NCBI GenBank assembly: GCA_031283835.1
Contig: JAITBA010000136.1
Location: forward strand, 1 to 5,037
Origin: Oscillospiraceae bacterium
Lineage (GTDB): Bacteria; Bacillota; Clostridia; Oscillospirales; Acutalibacteraceae
Direction: 5' to 3'
Length of the DNA stretch: 5,037 nt
Shown here: one piece after another, positions 4,947 through 5,037 of the stretch
Layout of the letters: the number at the start of each line of letters is the position of its first letter
Position numbering within the stretch: the stretch's first letter is position 1
Made by a program: the position numbers and the translations under genes
Notes under the pieces: model-generated
What the model was told of the DNA's origin: nothing
Database searches by the model: none
Seen by the model: the letters and a program-made list of their open reading frames with translations, nothing else

Positions 4947-5037
4947 TTATTTATCCTGCAATGCCGCAATGCCGGGCAGTTCTTTGCCTTCAAGAAATTC
5001 GAGGGACGCGCCGCCGCCGGTAGATACGTGGCTCATT
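4947..5037 (-). CDS. pgk: phosphoglycerate kinase, C-terminal 29 residues (cut by window edge)
   Basis: Phosphoglycerate kinase makes ATP from 1,3-bisphosphoglycerate and ADP in glycolysis, in the cytoplasm. Only the end of the gene is present. The minus strand reads MSHVSTGGGASLEFLEGK, then ELPGIAALQDK and a TAA stop at 4947-4949. The HVSTGGGASLEFLEGK..PG...L motif near the C-terminus is highly characteristic of Pgk: it contains the glycine-rich GGGASLE segment at the nucleotide-binding site. The end agrees with Firmicute-type Pgk proteins. No terminator is visible in the 43 bases to the lipoprotein start, so read-through into that gene is possible. Confidence 0.95.
   Translation of the reverse strand, partial: MSHVSTGGGASLEFLEGKELPGIAALQDK

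Noticed and set aside
1..5037. Mobile elements, CRISPR arrays, tRNA or rRNA genes
   Set aside because: I found no terminal inverted repeats with transposase motifs, no regularly spaced repeats and no tRNA or rRNA signatures. The window looks like ordinary chromosomal housekeeping sequence.

Overview
All genes recognised in this window lie on the minus strand and are read from high to low coordinates. The order of transcription is: the last 29 codons of phosphoglycerate kinase (pgk), a lipoprotein gene with a likely TTG start, a 599-residue protein of unknown function, a 310-base regulatory gap, a DAHP synthase gene (aroF type, with an N-terminal regulatory domain), and the first 162 codons of 3-dehydroquinate synthase (aroB). 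The window suggests a fairly GC-rich Gram-positive bacterium, probably a clostridial Firmicute. This rests on the strong purine-rich ribosome binding sites (AAGGAG, AAAGGAG), the sequence type of the Pgk C-terminus, the DAHP synthase class and the lipobox. The lineage is an inference and the species cannot be told.

Region by region. 4947-5037 is the 3' end of pgk. 3728-4903 encodes a secreted, membrane-anchored lipoprotein. 1912-3711 encodes a protein with a short propeller-like N-terminal part and a large helical domain that looks like an (alpha/alpha) toroid. It follows the lipoprotein gene by 16 bases, so the two are probably co-transcribed. 1602-1911 holds no large gene but is densely regulatory. 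600-1601 is the DAHP synthase gene. 1-486 is the start of aroB, which runs off the window.

The most interesting part is the 1602-1911 gap. A near-perfect sigma-A promoter (TTGACA, 17-base spacer, TATACT with a TG extension) drives a short leader. About 25 bases from the predicted start of transcription, a well-formed ribosome binding site precedes a 29-codon leader peptide gene that is too short for usual ORF calling. It carries four Phe codons in a row, two more Phe codons, one Tyr and one Trp. Downstream is a perfect 10-bp hairpin followed by a T run. Leader codons 5-7, leader codons 24-28 and the two arms of the hairpin form a 1:2, 2:3, 3:4 set of mutually exclusive pairings, as in the classical phe and trp attenuators. 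The inferred logic is that when charged tRNA-Phe is scarce, the ribosome stalls on the Phe run, the antiterminator forms and aroF (probably with aroB) is transcribed. When Phe is plentiful the terminator forms.

Together, aroF and aroB encode the first two steps of the shikimate pathway to Phe, Tyr and Trp. The enzyme probably also has allosteric control through its N-terminal domain, so the entry to the pathway would be controlled at both the RNA and the protein level. The pgk-lipoprotein-toroid group upstream appears unrelated in function, but no clear terminator separates it from the aro promoter.
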